DNA of 64,000 nucleotides from positions 1 to 64,000 of the forward strand of contig JAXRKP010000350.1 of the NCBI GenBank assembly GCA_037039925.1. The letters are read 5' to 3'. Both the position numbers and the translations under genes were made by a program. The notes beneath the pieces were generated by a model. It was not told where the DNA came from, did not search any database, and was given only the letters and a program-made list of their open reading frames with translations. This document shows, one piece after another, positions 40,146 to 53,372 of the stretch (its first letter is position 1; the number at the start of each line of letters is the position of its first letter). The stretch is from Doris montereyensis. Taxonomy: Eukaryota; Mollusca; Gastropoda; Nudibranchia; Dorididae.

Positions 40146-42420
40146 TGGTGTCTCACTAGGCCTGTAGATGATGTTGTCGTTGATGTCATTGTTGAGATGA
40201 TACGCCAGTGTGGGCTTTGGTTTGTGTTATGGTAGCCTTCTGTGCCCATGGGGTGACGAAGACAAGAGAGAGAGTGTGAGTGAGAAAGAGAGAATGAGAG
40301 AGAAACTGAGAGATAAAGATGGGGGGGGGGGGAGACAGGGTTTGTATTTTTTATAAATTAGTTTCATTTAGACTCCACTTTTTATTCAGTGTTGAGATAA
40401 TTGACGTGATGAAACAAAACAAAACAAAAAACTGCTGTAGACTACATTATGTCGGGGAAACTGTCTTAATTACGCTCAAGTCCACAATATATGAGATTTG
40501 TCATTAAAAGGCCAAACCTGTGCTTCTTTTTTTGTCTTTATAAATATATGAGGCCTTGAACCAATAGAAAATTTCATTTTCCGCACATGATCTGAACAGA
40601 GTTGCGTTTTTCTTCCAAAAGCACAGCATAGTGTTTGCAGTCCAATTCGATGATTTTTGATTCTGCAAAATTATATTAGATGGACTTTTGTGTTTAGACA
40701 GTTGACGATGTGTGTGTGTATGTTCATCTTCATGAATGTGTATACGGTCATATGGTTGTGATCTTGTATGTTGGAAGACAGAAAGTTTGTGACAGATGAA
40801 CACCAGTAATAGGAAAGATAAAGAGTTCTTCTCAAGCAATAACTTATCATACATGTAGTAGGCAAGACCAAAGCTTTGACAGTTTGACACTTACAGACTG
40901 GAGCACGATGAACCTTGTTGTTGTGGGCATATTTCGGTGCATGGGGTGGGTAGGGGAACGAGTGTGAAACGGTTTTCGCAGTGGTCTGTGTGGCGTGACC
41001 GGAAAAGCTGGCCGACATTGGTGAAGGAACGGCTGTGATGTTTGTATTGAATGTCTCTATAGGGCTGCTGGTGATGATGATGATGGTGGGATGTAAGTAA
41101 CTGTGTTTTGTATTTGTACATGAAGTCTACTGTCACTAGTGAGTCGGGTGTATCCATGGCTCGTGTGAGGTTCTTGCTTTGTTTTGTTTTATTTTGGTTT
41201 GTTTTGGGGTTTTTTTTTTTTATAATAATTTTTAATTTGCTTCTTTATCTTATTTCCATTAAAAAAAAAAAAAAAGAAGATTTTCTGTTATTGCATGGAG
41301 GGCCATTCCTTTGAAGGGAACACAATGACAATGTATGACCATTCGACTTATACTTACCATGATTGTATCATCATAGCGATTGTGGGACTCGGGTGCAAGG
41401 GGATTGGTCGAGCCCTTGGGGAGTCTCAACTTTTGTATGCAGTGACGAATATCCTTGATTTCATGACACGAGCAAACAGCCAACTCTTGTCGCTGAGGGT
41501 TTTGTGCTGGGGTTTTTTTCTCCCTCTCTTTTATTTCTCTTAAGTCCTACTAGAAATTTACGATGAAGGCATTTGATTGAAATGAATTCTGAGACAAGAA
41601 AGAACACCCCCTCCCTCCTTCTTTAATTGTTTCATCTATGATTTAAATCACAAATTTGTATTTTTATAACCAGCCAAGAGAAAGTATACAATGGGAAGTA
41701 TTGTTATTTTATTTGATATTGACTATGTAGAGGGAGACATTAGACTTGGGATTCTTCTGTTCTTACACACAGAGGATAGCCAATGAATGGCAATTTGATG
41801 ATTTGTCACGACTAAACGGTTCCTGTGATACTACGACGAGAGATCCATCGGGGTAGACTAATTTATTTGAGTTTTCTTGGGAGGTGGGGGAAAGTGTATC
41901 AAAATCAAAACCGTGCCACGCAATTCTGCACTGAATTCATGGACAAGGGGAGATGATGCAATCCTTGGGAATGAGTGTTGCCATTGACTTGATTTATAAG
42001 AAATAAAAACGAAACAAAAATCAATCAATACAATTATTGGACGGTGATAGAGGTAATAAATGAACCAATACTTTGTTATCTAATTTAAATGTCTGTCAAC
42101 TTTTATGTCCGTGCGTCTTTTAACCTCTTTGGCTGTGGCCCGCCTGGCCTGAGTGACAGCGTGACGGGTGTAAAGGTTGTGCCCTAGACGTGTTGGTGTG
42201 GTGGCCTGTTTCTGGTGAGATTTCACGAAACAGCTGGTAACACAGTCAAGGCTGGGCTGTTCATGTTTGCTAGCAGTAACAGGAAGTTACAACCATTCAT
42301 ACTCATATTCACACACACACACACACATAACCCCAAATTTCAACCATTTTGCACTATCTTTCTGTTCCTCTCTCCAATAAAATCAGATCAACACAATCTC
42401 CTTTATTTCGTTTTTTTTGT
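40146..42420 (+). other. Probable 3' UTR and downstream sequence of PPP6R
   Basis: No further coding. AATAAA occurs at 42002-42007, 42376-42381 and 42520-42525. The one at 42376 is followed by a T/GT-rich stretch about 40 bases on, so it is a reasonable polyadenylation candidate, but the end is not fixed. Confidence 0.35.
40451..40500 (-). mobile_element. Fragment of the ATCGTCGGTG TIR element in the 3' UTR
   Basis: GTCGGGGAAACTGTCTTAAT and TCCACAATATATGAGATTT match, inverted, the right end of the element at 20911-21360 with an internal gap. It has only one end. Confidence 0.7.
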
Positions 42421-43859
42421 AGTTGTGTGAACTAAAAGTTTTAAACGTTATGATCATGGTGGCTTAAAAGCTTGGCCCCTGTGTGTTTTTATTTCAATGA
42501 AAAATGTAGCGATGCATGAAATAAAACCAAACCGAAGGTCTCTGTAGCTGTGGCAGTGGCAGCCTTTGAGATGATGCTGATACCACTGATTGTCTTTATC
42601 TATGATACCACTGGGCAGTGTGTGGGGGCTGGTGCTTTGAGACTGGAGCCAAATTGGTTGTATGAGTAGTGATAAGGATTAGCCTCTATTGCAAAAGTCT
42701 CGGCAGTTTACAATCAAAAGTCAAAGGCTAATTTTACCCTTCTCTTTATGTACGATGAATGAAAGATCAGGCTAAAGAACGGTGTTATTAAAATTATGTC
42801 CTTTTTTTTAAACATTATTATACATTACGTTAAAACTCTCCAAAATCATGGAGGTTTTTGTTTTTTTAATGGTCTCTTCAATGACTCTAAAATAAGTATG
42901 AGATTTCTCACTAAAAAATAAAATGTTCCTGTGAAATTCTTAAAACCCCTTTGATCCTCCAAATGTTTTCAGCCCCATTTCACAGAGTTAAAAATAACCA
43001 CTTGTGACATGGAGCGTAGCAGCAGGGATGCCACTTCAGTCTCAGCCAGTAGTATATATATATATAAATAACATTATGTTCTCATCTAGTAGTATATAAA
43101 AAAATAAAATATTATTATTGTGTATAATACGTTTATTCATGTCTGCGTGCGCGTGTGTGTGTTTGATTCTTGATATGTTATGGAATTTGATAGGAGTTGA
43201 AGCTGTGATTTTATCCCCGTGTCCACTGACTAACGCTAACAGCCGCACTGACGTCGCCGGAAGAGCTGCTGTCTAGATTCACGTCTACTCCCGACTCAGG
43301 CCAAATAAACCAATCACCAGTATGTGTACATACCGTTAGACGTCATATCACCTATGATGACGTACAGTACCTTAAAAAAAAAAGATTGCCTGATGTTGTG
43401 AGAGACCATCGACTTTGTACACTAGCCATTGTCCCAGATTCTTCCCACATCTCTGTTCATATTATTATATTACACATGTGTATGTATGTATGTATGTATG
43501 TATGTATGTACTAATTCTATGTAATATAATAATGTCTTTTTATGTATGAAGAGAAGAGAATAGAAATAACTTTGTATTAATACTATTGTTGATGATGATA
43601 TAATATGATTATTATTAATATTATTATTATTATAAATATAAGGATAAAGATGATGACATTAGACTTGTTTGATGTGTGGCTAGAGATGACAGACTTACCG
43701 GTTGACAGATTCACAATAAATTTAATGTCATTCTCCTTCAGTTCTTTGCAATCTTTTTTTCTATTTTGTTTGGTATTGTCTATTTGTTGTACCATGTTTA
43801 CGTTTTTAAATTACTAGTCAAATATTTTGTGGCTGATTGCCACATCGACAACTAAAGTG
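42421..43859. other. Intergenic; no gene recognised
   Basis: Contains (TATG)n at about 43478-43510 and AT-rich DNA with many ATT units at 43600-43640. Confidence 0.5.
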
Positions 43860-44117
43860 ATCTCGGGGGCTGTGGTAGGATTTTTTTATTTTGCCCGAAC
43901 TGCCCTGTAGAAAGCCAAGGGATCTTTAAAATGTACAGTGTGTTGTGATCTGCACACGGGATCAGGACTTCCTTTTTATCGTCCAACTCCGATGGCATAA
44001 GGTGTTGATCCACCATCTGGGGGGGGAATCTTGAGAAAATATTTCCACCTGCCGGGGCTTGAACCCACAATGATTAAGTTGAGAGGCCAACACCTTGCCT
44101 CTGGACTACTGAGTCCC
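43860..44117 (-). mobile_element. tRNA-derived SINE (family T), copy 3
   Basis: On the minus strand: AGTAGTCCAGAGGCAAGGTG, GTGGGTTCAAGCCCC (B box), GTGTGCAGATCACAACAC and TTTAAAGATCCCTTGGC, the same order as at 25984-26306. Its head abuts a P repeat. Confidence 0.85.
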
Positions 44118-44190
44118 TCGGTTGGCGGGTCTACTGGTAGGTCCTCCCACAATTTTCTCATATCCACCCTGAGATCACCGAAACAAATCA
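44118..44190 (+). repeat. P repeat, copy 15 (short)
   Basis: CGGTTGGCGGGTCTACTGGTAGG, then CACCCTGAGATCACCG; most of the pyrimidine body is missing. Confidence 0.7.
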
Positions 44191-44271
44191 GTTTCAGAAT
44201 GCAGGAGGTTTGAATTCAAAGTCAACATGTTTAACAATTTCTTTGTTTCAGTATCGCTATTCTCAAGATCT

Positions 44272-44390
44272 GTGATTGGTGGGTGCTACTGGTAACTGGT
44301 AGGGTCTATTCCTCTCCTTCCACTCTTTCTCATGTCTTTCCTTTTGTTGTTTTCTTCTACCATTTACTTAATTAGTCAATTCACCCTTAA
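44272..44390 (+). repeat. P repeat, copy 16, left part, split by a piggyBac-type element
   Basis: GATTGGTGGGTGCTACTGG head and body up to CAATTCACCC-TTAA. The right part continues at 44941 (TTAAATCACCACATATCGTG, GACAGGGT). Confidence 0.85.
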
Positions 44391-44940
44391 CCATTAACTT
44401 GCTATTTTCGACTTAAATCGAAACTTCTGATATGCATCGCCATTGCTAAGTCCGACTAAAGTTGAATTCACAATGTACCGAGTTTTAAGGAGCGAAAGCA
44501 AAAAACTGCGTGACTATAGTTATTCGGGAGTAGCGTCCCTTCATTCTGTAATAGCTGACCTCGATCTGTGAATTTTTTCTTCTCAAACTGCCACGGAATT
44601 CTTGATTTTTTTTTTTTCAAATTTTCGTTCGCGACCGTACTTCATTGTGATTGAGAATGGATTCTGATGATGAGATTGAAGTGCATAGACATGATGACTC
44701 AGGGGATGAATATTTAGCTGAAAGTGATGATTCTAACAGTTCAACAGAGAGTGTTGAGTCAGACGATGATAGAGCTAGATCTAGCAATGAGTATGAGGCA
44801 GTAGTTGAAAATTTCATGATATTCCAAGCGGTTACTGAATTATATTTTTTTGAATGGAATATACCAAATTTTTTATGTTTTTGAAAAAACCCTTAGCAAT
44901 GGGAATTACATAGGGCTCAAAGAGGCTAGCAAGTTACGGG
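44391..44940 (+). mobile_element. 550-bp non-autonomous piggyBac-type element
   Basis: Flanked by TTAA on both sides (44387-44390 and 44941-44944), the piggyBac target. The ends are inverted: CC-ATT-AACTTGCTA against TAGCAAGTT-ACG-GG. It keeps an ORF start at 44657: MDSDDEIEVHRHDDSGDEYL, then SDDSNSSTESVESDDD, an acidic N-terminus like that of piggyBac transposases. That ORF ends without any catalytic domain. Confidence 0.88.
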
Positions 44941-45055
44941 TTAAATCACCACATATCGTGGACAGGGTTAGAAATTTCACTGAAACCAAAGTTTCTGTAC
45001 GTGTAGTTATGAACTGAGATGAGACCCACAAATGTACTTATCATAGGACCAACAG

Positions 45056-45200
45056 TTGGGCCATGGGCAGTTGGTGGGTGTTACTGGTAGGTCCTACATG
45101 TTTCCTTTCCTCTTTCACCTATTTCTCATCTTGCGGTCACCTTAATTCACTATGAGATCACTGCATATCATATAATAATATGATGGACGGGGCAAATCAG
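45056..45200 (+). repeat. P repeat, copy 17
   Basis: GCAGTTGGTGGGTGTTACTG head, then AATTCACTATGAGATCACTG and a TATAATAATA insertion before TGATGGACGGGGCAAAT. Confidence 0.8.
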
Positions 45201-45274
45201 GGCTACATACAGGAAAAGAATGAATAAGAAGACTCAGCTGCTCGGGTAGAGAAACCATGGCATGGACGCATGTG

Positions 45275-45412
45275 GTTGGCGGCCATTGCTGGTGGTTGGT
45301 CCTTCTTCTTCTTTTTCACTCTTTCATCTTATTACTGTTCCTCCTTAATTCACCCTGTGATAACCACATATGGTGGACAGGGTAAATTTAAATGAAATAA
45401 ACAAACATGTAA
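45275..45412 (+). repeat. P repeat, copy 18
   Basis: GGTTGGCGGCCATTGCTGGT head; AATTCACCCTGTGATAACCA, CATATGGTGGACAGGGTAAA and AATGAAATAAACAAAC tail. Confidence 0.85.
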
Positions 45413-45469
45413 TTACATACATGTATTTTATACATTGGGTTTGTCTCTACATTTTATAATAAACAAATT

Positions 45470-48400
45470 GTGGAGGACACTGTCTCATACTCCATCGTCA
45501 ACTAAACAATGTAAATATGTGTTTCATCTTTAATTCAAATAATTCACAATAACAATCTAAATCTTCAGATGAACCATTCATAATAACAATCTACTAAATC
45601 TCCAGGTAGACCACTCATTATAACAATCTATTAAATCTCTAGATGAACCGTTCTCAGTAATATTAACAATCTAAATCTACTGATGAACCATTCATGATAA
45701 CAATCTACTAAATCTTCAGATAAACCATTCATGATCACAATCTACTAATTCTCCAGACCAACCATTCATGACAACAATTTACTAAATTTCCAAAGATGAA
45801 CCATTCTTGATAACAATCTACTAAATGTCTAGATGAACCGTTCACAGTAATATTAACAATCTAAATCTCCTGATGAACCATTCATTACAACAATCTAAAT
45901 CTTCAGATAAACCATTCATGATAACAATCTACTAAATCTCTAGATGAAGCTTCACGATAACATTAACAATCTAAATCTCCAGATGAACCATTCATGATAA
46001 TAATCTAAATCTTCGGATGAACCATTCTTGATAACAATCTACATCTTTAGATGAACCATTCATGATAACAATCCAAATCTCCAGATGAACCATTCATGAT
46101 AACAGTCCAAATCTCCAGATGAACCATTTAATGATAACAATCCAAATTTCCAGATGAACCATTCATGATAACAATCTAAATCTTCAGAAGAACCATTCAT
46201 GATATTGATAACAATCTAAATCTTGAGATGAACCATTCGGGATAACAAAGTAAATCTTCAGTTGAATCATTCATGATAACAATCTAAAATATTCAGATGA
46301 ACCATTCATAACAATCTAAATCTTCAGAAGAACCATTCATGATAACAATCTACTAAATCTCCAGATAAACCATTCATGATAACAAAGTAAATCTTCAGAT
46401 GAACTATTCATGGTAACAATCTAAATGTTCAGATGAACCATTCATAACAATCTAAATCTCCAGATGAACCATTCATGATAACAATCTAAATGTTCAGATG
46501 AACCATTCATAACAATCAAAATTTCCAGATGAACCATTCATGATAACAATCTAAATCTCCAGATAAACCATTCATGATAACAATCTACTAAATCTCCAGA
46601 TAAACCATTCATAGAAATGATTTAAATCTCCAGATGACCCATTCATAGTAACAATCTAAATATCCAAATTAATCATCCATGATAACAATCTAAATATTCA
46701 GATGAATCATTCATGATAACAATCCAAATCTCCAGATGAAGTGTTCATGGTAACAATCTACTAAATCTTCAGATGAACCATTCATGATAACAAGCTAAAT
46801 CTCCACATCAACCATTCATGATAACAATCTAAATCTCAAAATTAACCATTCATTATAACAATCTATATATCAAAATTAACCATTCCTGATAACAATCTAA
46901 ATCTCAAAATTAACCATTCATGATAACAATCTAAATCTCCAGATGAACCATTCATTATAACAATCTAAATCTCCAGACGAAACATTCATTATAATAATCT
47001 ATATCTCCAGATGAACCATTCATAGTAACAATTTAAAATCCAAATCAACCATCTATGATAACAATCTAAATCTTCAGATGAACCACTCATGATAACAATC
47101 TAAATCTGCAGATGAATCATTGATGGTAACAATCTACTAAATCTTCAGACGAACCATTAGTGATAACAATCTAATTCCAAATCTCTGGATGAACCATTCA
47201 TGATAATAATCTACAAAATCTTCAGATGAACCATTCATGATAACAATCTAAATCTCCAGATGAAGCATTCACGGTAACAATCTACTAAATCTTTGGATGA
47301 ATCATTCATGGTAACCAGTTAAGTCTCCACATCAACCATTCATGATAACACTCACAATCTTAAATTAATCATTCATTATAACAATCTCAATCTCCAGATG
47401 AACCATTCATGATAGCAATTTAAATCTCCATATTAACCATTCATTATAACAATCTACTAAATCTCCAGATGAACCATTCATTATAACAATCTAAATCTCC
47501 ACATTAACCATTCATTATAACAATTTAAATCTCAAAATTAAACATTCATTATAACAATCTAAATCTCCAGATGAGCCATTCATTATAACAATCTAAATCT
47601 CCAGATGAACCATTCATGGTAACAATCTAAATCTCCAAATTAACCATTCATTATAACAATCTATATCTCCAGATGAACCATTCATTATAACAATCTAAAT
47701 CTCCACATTAACCATTCATTATAACAATTTAAATCTCAAAATTAACCATTCATTATAACAATCTAAATCTCCAGATGAGCCATTCATTATAACAATCTAA
47801 ATCTCCAGATGAACCATTCATGGTAACAATCTAAATCTCCAAATTAATCATTCATTATAACAATCTATATCTCCAGATGAACCATTCATTATAACAATCT
47901 AAATCTCCACATTAACCATTCATTATAACAATTTAAATCTCAAAATTAACCATTCATTATAACAATCTAAGTCTCCAGATGAGCCATTCATTATAACAAT
48001 CTAAATCTCCAGATGAACCATTCATGATAACAATCTAAATCTCCAAATTAACCATTCATTATAACAATCTATATCTCCAGATGAACCATTCATTATAACA
48101 ATTTAAATCTCCAAATTAACCATACATTATAACAATCTACGAAACCTCCAGATGAATCATTCATAGTAACAATCTAAATCTCCAAATTAACCATTTATTA
48201 TAACAATATGAATCTCCAGATGAACGATTCATTATAACAATCTAAATCTCCAGACAAACATTCATGATAATAATCTAAATCTCCAGATGAACCATTCACA
48301 GTAACAATTTAAAAATCAAATCAACCATCCATGATAACAATCCAAACCTCCAGATGAACCATTCATGATATTGATAACAATCAAATCTTCAGATGAACTA

Positions 48401-49578
48401 TTCATGATAACAATCCAAATCTCCAGATGAACCATTCATGATAACAATCCAAACCTACAGAAGAACCATTCATGATAACAACAATCTAAATCTCCAGATG
48501 AATCATTCATGATAACAATCTAAATCTCCAGATGAACCATTCATGATAACAATCTAAATCTCCAGATGAACCATTCATGATAACAATCCAAACCTCCAGA
48601 TGAACCATTCATGATAACAATCCAAATCTTCAGATGAACCATTCATGATAACAATCCAAATCTCCAGATGAACCATTCATGATAACAATTTAAATTTCGA
48701 GATGAACCATTCATGATAACAATCTAAATCTTCAGATGAACCATTCATGATAAAAATTCAAATCTCCAGATGAACTATTCATGATGTCAATCTAAATCTT
48801 CATACGAACCATTCATGATGTCAATCTAAATCTTCAGATGAACTATTCATAATAATTTAAACCTTCAGATGACCCATTCATGATAACAATCCAAATCTTC
48901 AGATGAACCATTCATGATAACAATCCAAATCTCCAGATGAACCATTCATGATAACAACAATCTAAATCTCCAGATGAACCATTCATGATAACAATCTAAA
49001 TCTTCAGATGAACCATTCATGATAATAATTTAAATCTTCAGATGAACCATTCATGATAACAATCTAAATCTTCAGATGAACCATCTTCAGATGAACCATT
49101 CATGATAACAATCCAAATCTCCACATGAACCATTCATGGTAACAATCCAAATCTCCAGATGAACCATTCATGATAACAATCTAAATTTTCAGATGAACCA
49201 TTCATGATAACAATCCAAATCTCCAGATGAACCATTCATGATAACAATCTAAATTTTCAGATGAACCATTCATGATAACATTTATAATAACAATCCAAAT
49301 CTGCAGATAAACCATTCATGATAACAATTTAAATCTCCAGATGAACTATTCATGATGTCAATCTAAATCTTCAGATGAACCATTCATGATAATAATTTAA
49401 ATCTTCAGATGAACCATTCATGATAACAATCTAAATCTTCAGATGAACCATTCATGATAACAATCCAAATCTCCAGATGAACCATTCATGATAACAACAA
49501 TCTAAATCTCAAGATAAACCATTCACGATAACCAGTCTAAATCTCGAGATGAACCATCCGCAATACATGTAACAATCT
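45470..49578. repeat. 4.1-kb satellite of 34-bp units, intergenic
   Basis: About 120 units of AACCATTCATGATAACAATC followed by TAAATCTCCAGATG. From about 47480 to 48110 the units form a higher-order 204-bp repeat (six monomers): the marker CTCCACATTAACC recurs near 47501, 47705 and 47909. Edges are the most diverged. No coding potential. Confidence 0.97.
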
Positions 49579-52066
49579 AAATCTGAGTTTATGAAACTGA
49601 AATCGGACTGTTTGGTCAGACGTTGCGGCGGTGTGCATGCTAATGCCAGGCTAATGTAGCGCAGAGTCTGTCTGTACTCACTCTCCACCATTTCTACTTT
49701 CAATTGTTTAGACCGGTTTTCAGTGTTGTTTTTCAACCGTTGTCCTGTGGTTTATTTTCTATCAAGTGTGTATAACATTATATTTACACTCAAATCTCGT
49801 TATGTTATACTGCCAACTGTTGTGCCAGAGGTAACATTAACATGCCGTAATAACGAAATCACCTTTAGCCAGTATGACAATTAGGAGGTAATCACACACT
49901 TTTTGTGTGTTTGACTTTGATTGACCAAGCAAAATTGAATTCCATCCACTTTACCATCACTCTTGGCTTTGGGAAAGTGAATGGTGATGTTTCTGATGTT
50001 ATTGTTAATAATATTATTAATATTGGTATCATGACTCATTCTCAGGTGGCCCTATTTTCTTCATATTTAAATAAAAGGTATCTTTTATGAAAATATAAAA
50101 AAAACCTCAGTATACAATGAAAACTCAAGAATTGAAGGATGCTACTACTACAAACAATTTAATCACGACTGGTTGGTGAAATAATATAATTATGAGTTTT
50201 TTGTTTGTTTTGGTATACTGTCTGATCCGTACAAAGGTGAAAAGCTGGCGGTAAGTTTTGTGAGAGGCGGTATATCATTATAGCTGAGGTTGTAGTGTAT
50301 ATCCATCAAACTGACAACTCGTATTTTTTTTTTATGGCTTTGTTTGACTAAGTTTGTATTTGTCCTGAAAAGTATACGTTAAAAAGGCAAACAGTCAGGG
50401 ATATGTTTGTTATTTACCGTAAAGGGGTTAATTCAAGTTTGTTTTGAGATTACTGATTACACACCGTCATGCAAATTAGAAGTAGTGTGTGCGATCAGAG
50501 TGCTATTACTGCTAATCAATTTGAAAAGATTGTCAGCTATGTTCCATCTGATTTACATAGAAGAAGGAAACTTCTTTTAAATTTCAAGTCTAAATTATGT
50601 GGTACATGTGAGTGAGCTGAGTTGAAATAAGGGGTATACATTTTTTAATAATAAAATTATTATTGTTGTGAAAATAATGGGGTGCAGATTAAAAAAATCA
50701 CTTCTACTGGGATTTTTGCTGTGAAACAGTTTGTTCTTTAGCATTAAATTAAATAAAAATACAACAACATATTCAAACATTCACAAGGTTGGTCAGGTAC
50801 CAAAATTAGTACCATTTTTCATGACGAATCTGATGGGAAATATCAACACAAAAGGAAAACGGCAACAGCCATTTGTTACTGAAAATACTACTAAAATTAA
50901 AAATTTCATCAAATGAATTTGGGTAAATTACAAGATTAAAAAGCAAGATAAAAGCAATGTAATAAGTAAAAGAATGAAAGGAAAGAAGTAGAACCTACCG
51001 GGAATACCTGCTAACCACCCATCGTTGAGAGGATTTGTCTAAGCTAAGGTTAGATCACAGACTGTGATAGATGCATCTAATAGTAATAGATTTTGAAAAG
51101 ATCTCAATCTAGGGATACAGATACAGACTCTGATTTTAAAACAACACTAAACAGATTAAACACAGAGAGAATTCAAACATTGAAAATATCAACAATTTTG
51201 AAAGTTTTTTATTTGTTTTTCACTTGTTATGAAACATGAGGCATAAAAAAAACAGTCCATTGTGACACAAGAGGTTGAAAGCCAGAGATGCTTATAAATT
51301 ATAATTATATCGATGTAAATAACTTTATCATTCCGTTCTCTAAATCTTAAGTCTGTATCATTGACATTTGATTCTCTTTGTCTGACTTACATTACAATAA
51401 AAAACATATGGTAGTACTAGTAAGAAGGAATTTGTCATGTTAGATTTGCTCCAGAATACACAATGACCATAAAACTGAAACCTTAAACTCTGTCACGATT
51501 CAAAATACATCCACACTCAAACTGAACCCCCCCCCCCCACAAGAAAAAATAAAAAACAACCAAATTTTCATCATGGAATATCTAAATAATACCTACATTA
51601 CTATTACTTTAGAGCAAAACATTGATTTATTAAAAAAATTATTTATATTTTTACATTAGTAACATCAATATCTAGTATATATATATATTTGTGGACTTCA
51701 CAACACAGTATTTTCATCCAGTCAGAATAGGCTCTTAAATCGGAGAGCAGATAATGCTAAAATTTTAACACCACTTTTGTGTATTACTCATGTGCACGTT
51801 TTAGGCATATTTTTAATTTGAAAAACATTTTCTTTCTTTAAACAATATTTTACACAATTCATTTGCGATTGCCGCTGATGAACACCACAATTTTCGGCAA
51901 CCCACAAAGGCCCGGACATCCACTAACACTTTGAATTGTTACTGTTGTCAGTTAAATTTCTACCAACTATTGTTCAGTGCCACAATGGTAAGTTTAAAAT
52001 AAATTCCCTTCAAGCTCCATTTTCATTTTATGTCCTATCTATTCCATGATTCTACTCTAGCTCTAG
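49579..52066. other. Intergenic; no gene recognised
   Basis: AT-rich. One short P copy lies antisense at about 50975-51030 (GAATGAAAGGAAAGAAGTAG, AACCTACCGGGAATACCTGC). Nothing else recognised. Confidence 0.5.
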
Positions 52067-52283
52067 AGTTAGGTTCTAGATTTCTATGATCCCTCTAAAT
52101 AAACCTAGCTTTTTAGATCCTAGATCTAGATCTATCTATTAAAAAACTTAATCTAGATTTAGATTCTTAGATCTAGATCTTCTTCTGGATCTAGATCTAA
52201 CTAGATTCTAGATCTAGATTAGATATTCTACTAGAATTTAGATCTAGAAATCTAGCTCTAATCTAGATCTAGAATCTAGATCA
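52067..52283. repeat. TCTAGA / AGATCT-dense patch
   Basis: Roughly 215 bp built largely of overlapping TCTAGA, CTAGATCT and TAGATC words, irregularly spaced. Smaller patches of the same words occur at 3735-3855, 24695-24830 and 59440-59465. Confidence 0.85.
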
Positions 52284-52447
52284 TGTTGTAATTTTCTCCA
52301 ACCGACACACTGTAATTTTCTCTAACCTGCATCCTGTGATTTTTTCCAACCTGCACACTGTAATTTTCTCCAACCTGCATAATGTGATTTTCTCCAACCC
52401 ACTTATATATATATATGTGATTTTCTCCAATCCGCATAATGAAAAGT
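52284..52447. repeat. 24-bp minisatellite
   Basis: About six units of GTGATTTTCTCCAACCTGCA, with one unit replaced by a short (TA)n. Confidence 0.9.
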
Positions 52448-52620
52448 GTGTTAGCTAATATGAGATTGATTGATACAGACATTACAAGGTCAGTTGGTTA
52501 ATCTTTTTGTTCTTGAGCTGTTCCGTCAGTAGAAATCGCAACCTACTCATTGAGTGGGATCTAAGCTTGTATATAACAAATATAATATCCATAAATGTAA
52601 TATCATATTATTAATATACA

Positions 52621-52720
52621 TACAGTAGAAGCTGTCTAAGAACATGCTTCCTAATTTACGGAAACATATATTTTTTCTATACGAATTGGCCCCTTAACAA
52701 CACGCCCAGACTGACTAACA
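52621..52720. mobile_element. Single end of a TA-CAGTAGAAGC element
   Basis: TACAGTAGAAGCTGTCTAAG has the TA-CAGT form of the TIR elements at 39372, 55874 and 57886, but I found no partner end. It may be a truncated copy of another family. Confidence 0.35.
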
Positions 52721-52887
52721 CTAACAGTAAATGAATAATAACAATAAACACTTAACGTCAAAGTAGTCAAGACAGATGTCTGTTTTCATAGATTTCAAAT
52801 AATGATGTCATTTCGTTACACTAGATGTGTAGATGACAATGACAAAGTCATGCCTACTCTCAGTTGTAATGAATAGGTGCTGATAGT

Positions 52888-53027
52888 GATAACAAATTCT
52901 CCTCTACCTGCCCTAAAGCAAGGTGCCACCATGAGGTGTTGTTGAAGCTGAATAGGCGAGCTGGAATCTTGATGATAACAAATTCTCTCTACCTGCCCGA
53001 AAGCAAGGTGCCACCATGAGGTGTTGT
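52888..53027 (+). repeat. 86-bp local duplication at the head of a SINE
   Basis: GATAACAAATTCTCCTCTAC to TGTTGAAGCTGAA occurs twice (starts 52888 and 52974), sharing AAGCAAGGTGCCACCATGAG. The second copy leads into SINE S copy 2. Confidence 0.8.
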
Positions 53028-53372
53028 TGAAGCTGAACCGTAGCGTTGTGAGCTGGTAATCTTGATAACACTGGTTCAAGCCCCATGGTTTGCAAGGGTG
53101 GGTTTTTTCCCCTACAACGTTGTACTCTTAGGAAAGGTACTTCACTCTACTTGACTCAGGTGTGAATGGGAACCAAGCACAGGAAGAGGAAGATCTTGTG
53201 AGAGTGTTAGTTCGAAAAGCCGAACAGTTTTGTGCACTGCATGCTCTCCCGGGAGTTGAAAAGGACTTTGAATGAAATGGTCTGCTGGGGAATAAATGAT
53301 GTACACTACAATCGGTGAGCCTGCACTTGTGCAGGGATGCAGACTATAATAAATCCATCTTTATCATTATTG
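53028..53372 (+). mobile_element. tRNA-derived SINE (family S), copy 2
   Basis: B-box-like GGTTCAAGCCCC near 53072; then GTTCGAAAAGCC, GGGAGTTGAAAAGGACTTTG, GCACTTGTGCAGGGATGCAG and the AATAAATCCATCTTTATC end, as at 1135-1497. Confidence 0.85.

Noticed and set aside
40310..41020. Minus-strand ORFs (128 and 115 codons) downstream of PPP6R
   Set aside because: Two overlapping frames of the same DNA, without family signal, within the likely 3' UTR.
45470..49578. Possible CRISPR array because of regular 34-bp spacing
   Set aside because: There are no unique spacers: the whole unit repeats. The host is a eukaryote with spliced genes. It is a satellite.
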